In this document: positions 40,102 to 41,702 of the stretch, piece by piece
Layout of the letters: the number at the start of each line of letters is the position of its first letter
Position numbering within the stretch: position 1 is the first letter of the stretch
Source of the DNA: Pseudomonadota bacterium
GTDB taxonomy: Bacteria > Pseudomonadota > Gammaproteobacteria > Steroidobacterales > Steroidobacteraceae
DNA: 41,702 nt
Assembly (NCBI GenBank): GCA_021785405.1
Contig: JAJYFF010000022.1
Location: 1-41,702 of the forward strand
Direction of reading: 5' to 3'
Program-made: the position numbers and the translations under genes
Notes under the pieces: model-generated
Seen by the model: the letters and a program-made list of their open reading frames with translations, nothing else
Database searches by the model: none
Told to the model about the DNA's origin: nothing

Positions 40102-40887
40102 TCAGTTCGGCGGGAGCACCGCCGGGTCGCTGAACGCGAGGAAATCCCCGTTCAGCAAGGTTTCCCGGCAGTTGTAGCGCAGTCGATGGCCGTCCGGCCG
40201 CGTCACCTGGCCGCCGGCCGCCTCGAGCACGGCCTGGCCGGCCGCGGTGTCCCACTCGCTCGTCGGGCCGAATCGCGGGTACAAGTCGGCCGCGCCTTCC
40301 GCGACGACGCAGAATTTCAAGGAGCTGCCGATCGCCGTCAGTTCGTAACTCGGGAATTTGCCGAGGTAGGCGTCGGTCTGGGGCGTCGAGTGCGAGCGGC
40401 TGCCGACGATCCGGATCGGCGCGTGGCGAGGGGCGATGCGGATGCGCGTCTCGGCTTCGCCCACGCGCGCGCGGAAGGCGCCGAGCCCCGCCGCGCCCCA
40501 GTAGCTGAGGCCGAGCGCCGGAGCGGCCACGATGCCGAGCACGGGCTCGTGCTCGACGATCAGCGCGACGTTCACCGTGAACTCGCCGTTGCGTTTCACG
40601 AATTCGCGCGTGCCGTCGAGCGGATCGACGAGCCAGCATTCGCGCCAACCGCGGCGTTCGGACCAGGGGGCGTGCGAGGCTTCCTCCGACAGGACCGGCA
40701 CGTCGGGGGTCAGCCGCGTCAGTCCGTCCAGCAGGATGCGTTGCGATTCCAGATCGGCCAGGGTCAGCGGCGTGTCGTCGGCTTTGCGGCGTACCGCGAA
40801 ATCGCCGTCGTAGACTCGCATGATCGCCGCGCCGGCCGCGGCGACGACCGGCCGCAAGGCAGCAGCGAGCGCGGATAAGTCCCTCAT
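40102..40887 (-). CDS. cysQ: 3'(2'),5'-bisphosphate nucleotidase CysQ
   Basis: A 261-aa Mg-dependent phosphatase that converts PAP (adenosine 3',5'-bisphosphate) to AMP during sulfate assimilation. Inositol-monophosphatase-type motifs are present: VLSEEA, WLVDPLDGTREFVKRNGEFT and SEWDTAAGQAVLEAAGG. The start is placed at the ATG 7 bases after a TATCAT on the minus strand; longer starts run into the divergent gene. It faces yrfG across a 19-base gap that contains a shared symmetric -10. Confidence 0.95.
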   Translation of the reverse strand: MRDLSALAAALRPVVAAAGAAIMRVYDGDFAVRRKADDTPLTLADLESQRILLDGLTRLTPDVPVLSEEASHAPWSERRGWRECWLVDPLDGTREFVKRNGEFTVNVALIVEHEPVLGIVAAPALGLSYWGAAGLGAFRARVGEAETRIRIAPRHAPIRIVGSRSHSTPQTDAYLGKFPSYELTAIGSSLKFCVVAEGAADLYPRFGPTSEWDTAAGQAVLEAAGGQVTRPDGHRLRYNCRETLLNGDFLAFSDPAVLPPN

Positions 40888-40893
40888 CGTCGC

Positions 40894-40900
40894 TATGATA
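40894..40900. promoter_or_regulatory. Symmetric bidirectional -10 between cysQ and yrfG
   Basis: TATGATA gives TATGAT on the plus strand (40894-40899) and TATCAT on the minus strand (40900-40895). Each hexamer lies exactly 7 bases before the ATG of its gene. The two first bases of the start codons are 20 bases apart. Neither gene has a ribosome site. Confidence 0.6.
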
Positions 40901-40906
40901 ACCGCA

Positions 40907-41569
40907 ATGCCGAACGCTGCCCCAGTGGATTGGACGTCGGTCGAGACCGTGTTCCTCGACATGGACGGGACCTTGCTCGACCTCGCGTTCGACGAATGGT
41001 TCTGGCGCGAACTGATCCCGCGCCACTACGCGGCTCGGCACGGCCTGACCGAAGCCGCGGCAAGAACCGTGCTCGAGCCGAAATTCCAGGCGGTCGCCGG
41101 CACGATGGATTGGTACTGCATCGACCACTGGACGCGCGCGCTCGCGCTCGACGTGCGCGCGCTCAAGCGCGCGCACGTCGACGAGATCCGCTACCTGCCC
41201 GGCGCCGAAGAATTCCTGTCCCGGCTGCGCGGTCTCGGCAAGCGCGTCGTGCTGGTGACCAACGCCCACCCGGAGACGCTCGCGATCAAGGACGAACGCG
41301 TTGCGCTGACCCGTCACTTCCACGCGGTCTACTCCTCGCACCCGCTCGGCGCGCCGAAGGAGCATCCGCAATTCTGGCCGCGTCTCGGCCGGCTCGAGCC
41401 CTTCGACGCGTCGCGTACGCTGTTCGTGGACGATAGCCTGCCGGTGCTCGAGAGCGCCCGCCGTCACGGCATCGGCTGCCTGCGCGCGGTGCGCCGGCCG
41501 GACACGCGCCGCGGGCCGAAGGACACCGGCGCGTTCATCGGCGTCGATCGCGTGATCGACTTGCTGTGA
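40907..41569 (+). CDS. yrfG: GMP/IMP nucleotidase YrfG-like HAD phosphatase
   Basis: A 220-aa HAD hydrolase with motif I FLDMDGTLLDL, motif II LVTNAHPETL, a Lys in LGAPKEHPQFW and motif IV LFVDDSLPVLESAR. The block DEWFWRELIPRHYAARHGL is typical of YrfG, which dephosphorylates GMP and IMP. It lies next to cysQ, a neighbourhood common in gammaproteobacteria. The ATG is 7 bases after TATGAT with no ribosome site. Converges on the following gene with 7 bases between stops. Confidence 0.9.
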   Translation: MPNAAPVDWTSVETVFLDMDGTLLDLAFDEWFWRELIPRHYAARHGLTEAAARTVLEPKFQAVAGTMDWYCIDHWTRALALDVRALKRAHVDEIRYLPGAEEFLSRLRGLGKRVVLVTNAHPETLAIKDERVALTRHFHAVYSSHPLGAPKEHPQFWPRLGRLEPFDASRTLFVDDSLPVLESARRHGIGCLRAVRRPDTRRGPKDTGAFIGVDRVIDLL

Positions 41570-41576
41570 ACCGCGC

Positions 41577-41702
41577 TCAGGCGTCGGGCGGGGTCGTCTT
41601 GGGCGTCGCGTCGGGCGTCGTGGCGTCGGGATGCTGCGCGCCGCCGCTGCGGCCGCGGCCGCGGCGGCGCCGGCGCCGCCGGGGCGACTCCCCGGTGGCA
41701 GG
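41577..41702 (-). CDS. C-terminal tail of an Arg/Gly-rich protein (partial)
   Basis: Only the last 41 residues are inside the window. They read as a run of arginines and glycines (SPRRRRRRRGRGRSGG) followed by a repetitive Asp-Ala-Thr-Pro end (DATTPDATPKTTPPDA) and a TGA. Such tails occur on RNA-binding proteins, notably RhlB-type DEAD-box helicases, but the family cannot be confirmed without the upstream part. Confidence 0.5.
   Translation of the reverse strand, partial: PATGESPRRRRRRRGRGRSGGAQHPDATTPDATPKTTPPDA

Overview
The window is a GC-rich (roughly 70% by eye), densely packed chromosomal segment of a proteobacterium. It is most likely a gammaproteobacterium: it carries a full-length PlsB acyltransferase, TtcA, GreB, ArfB, a YdcH-type DUF465 protein, CysQ next to a YrfG-type HAD phosphatase, and a YciV-type PHP protein. 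An Isp-type [NiFe] hydrogenase at the left edge suggests hydrogen or sulfur lithotrophy. No tRNA, rRNA, insertion sequence, integrase or CRISPR array was seen. No gap between genes exceeds 300 bases.

Layout. 1-2178 (minus): hydrogenase operon, maturation protease, then small subunit, then an Isp1-like membrane cytochrome that runs off the edge. 2306-3560 (minus): DoxX and pirin, divergent from a LysR regulator (3693-4613), with two palindromes between them. 4646-6744 (minus): outer-membrane protein and a Kch-like potassium channel, divergent from a fused 5-oxoprolinase (6857-10495). 10468-12132: DUF192 protein, an exported protein and a LEA14-type lipoprotein. 12279-19002 (plus): M32 carboxypeptidase, TtcA, a degenerate-phosphatase/ADP-ribosylglycohydrolase fusion, an HExxH metallopeptidase, an ATP-grasp ligase and a HAD phosphatase. 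19020-26509: small unknown protein, Nudix hydrolase, UvrD-like helicase, RRM protein, sulfurtransferase, glutathione transferase, homospermidine synthase, GreB. 26625-26900: a compact unit for a 65-aa protein that ends in the only classic terminator of the window. 26986-28349: two TPM-domain proteins. 28438-32415: L,D-transpeptidase, an inactive M1-aminopeptidase homologue, a 45-aa charged protein and a rhomboid protease, each overlapping the next by 4 bases. 32456-34072: an isolated contractile tail-sheath homologue. 34117-41702: alpha/beta hydrolase, DUF2059-like protein, PlsB, ArfB/YdcH/PHP operon, a 125-aa unknown, CysQ, YrfG, and the tail of an Arg-rich protein.

Most noteworthy are two pseudoenzymes (zinc ligands lost in the M1 homologue; catalytic Cys lost in the phosphatase domain fused to an ADP-ribosylglycohydrolase), the orphan sheath gene, and the coupled transpeptidase-to-rhomboid operon. 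There is also a recurring promoter layout in which a -10-like hexamer lies 6-8 bases before a start codon that has no Shine-Dalgarno sequence, implying widespread leaderless transcripts. Several divergent pairs appear to share overlapping, symmetric -10 elements.
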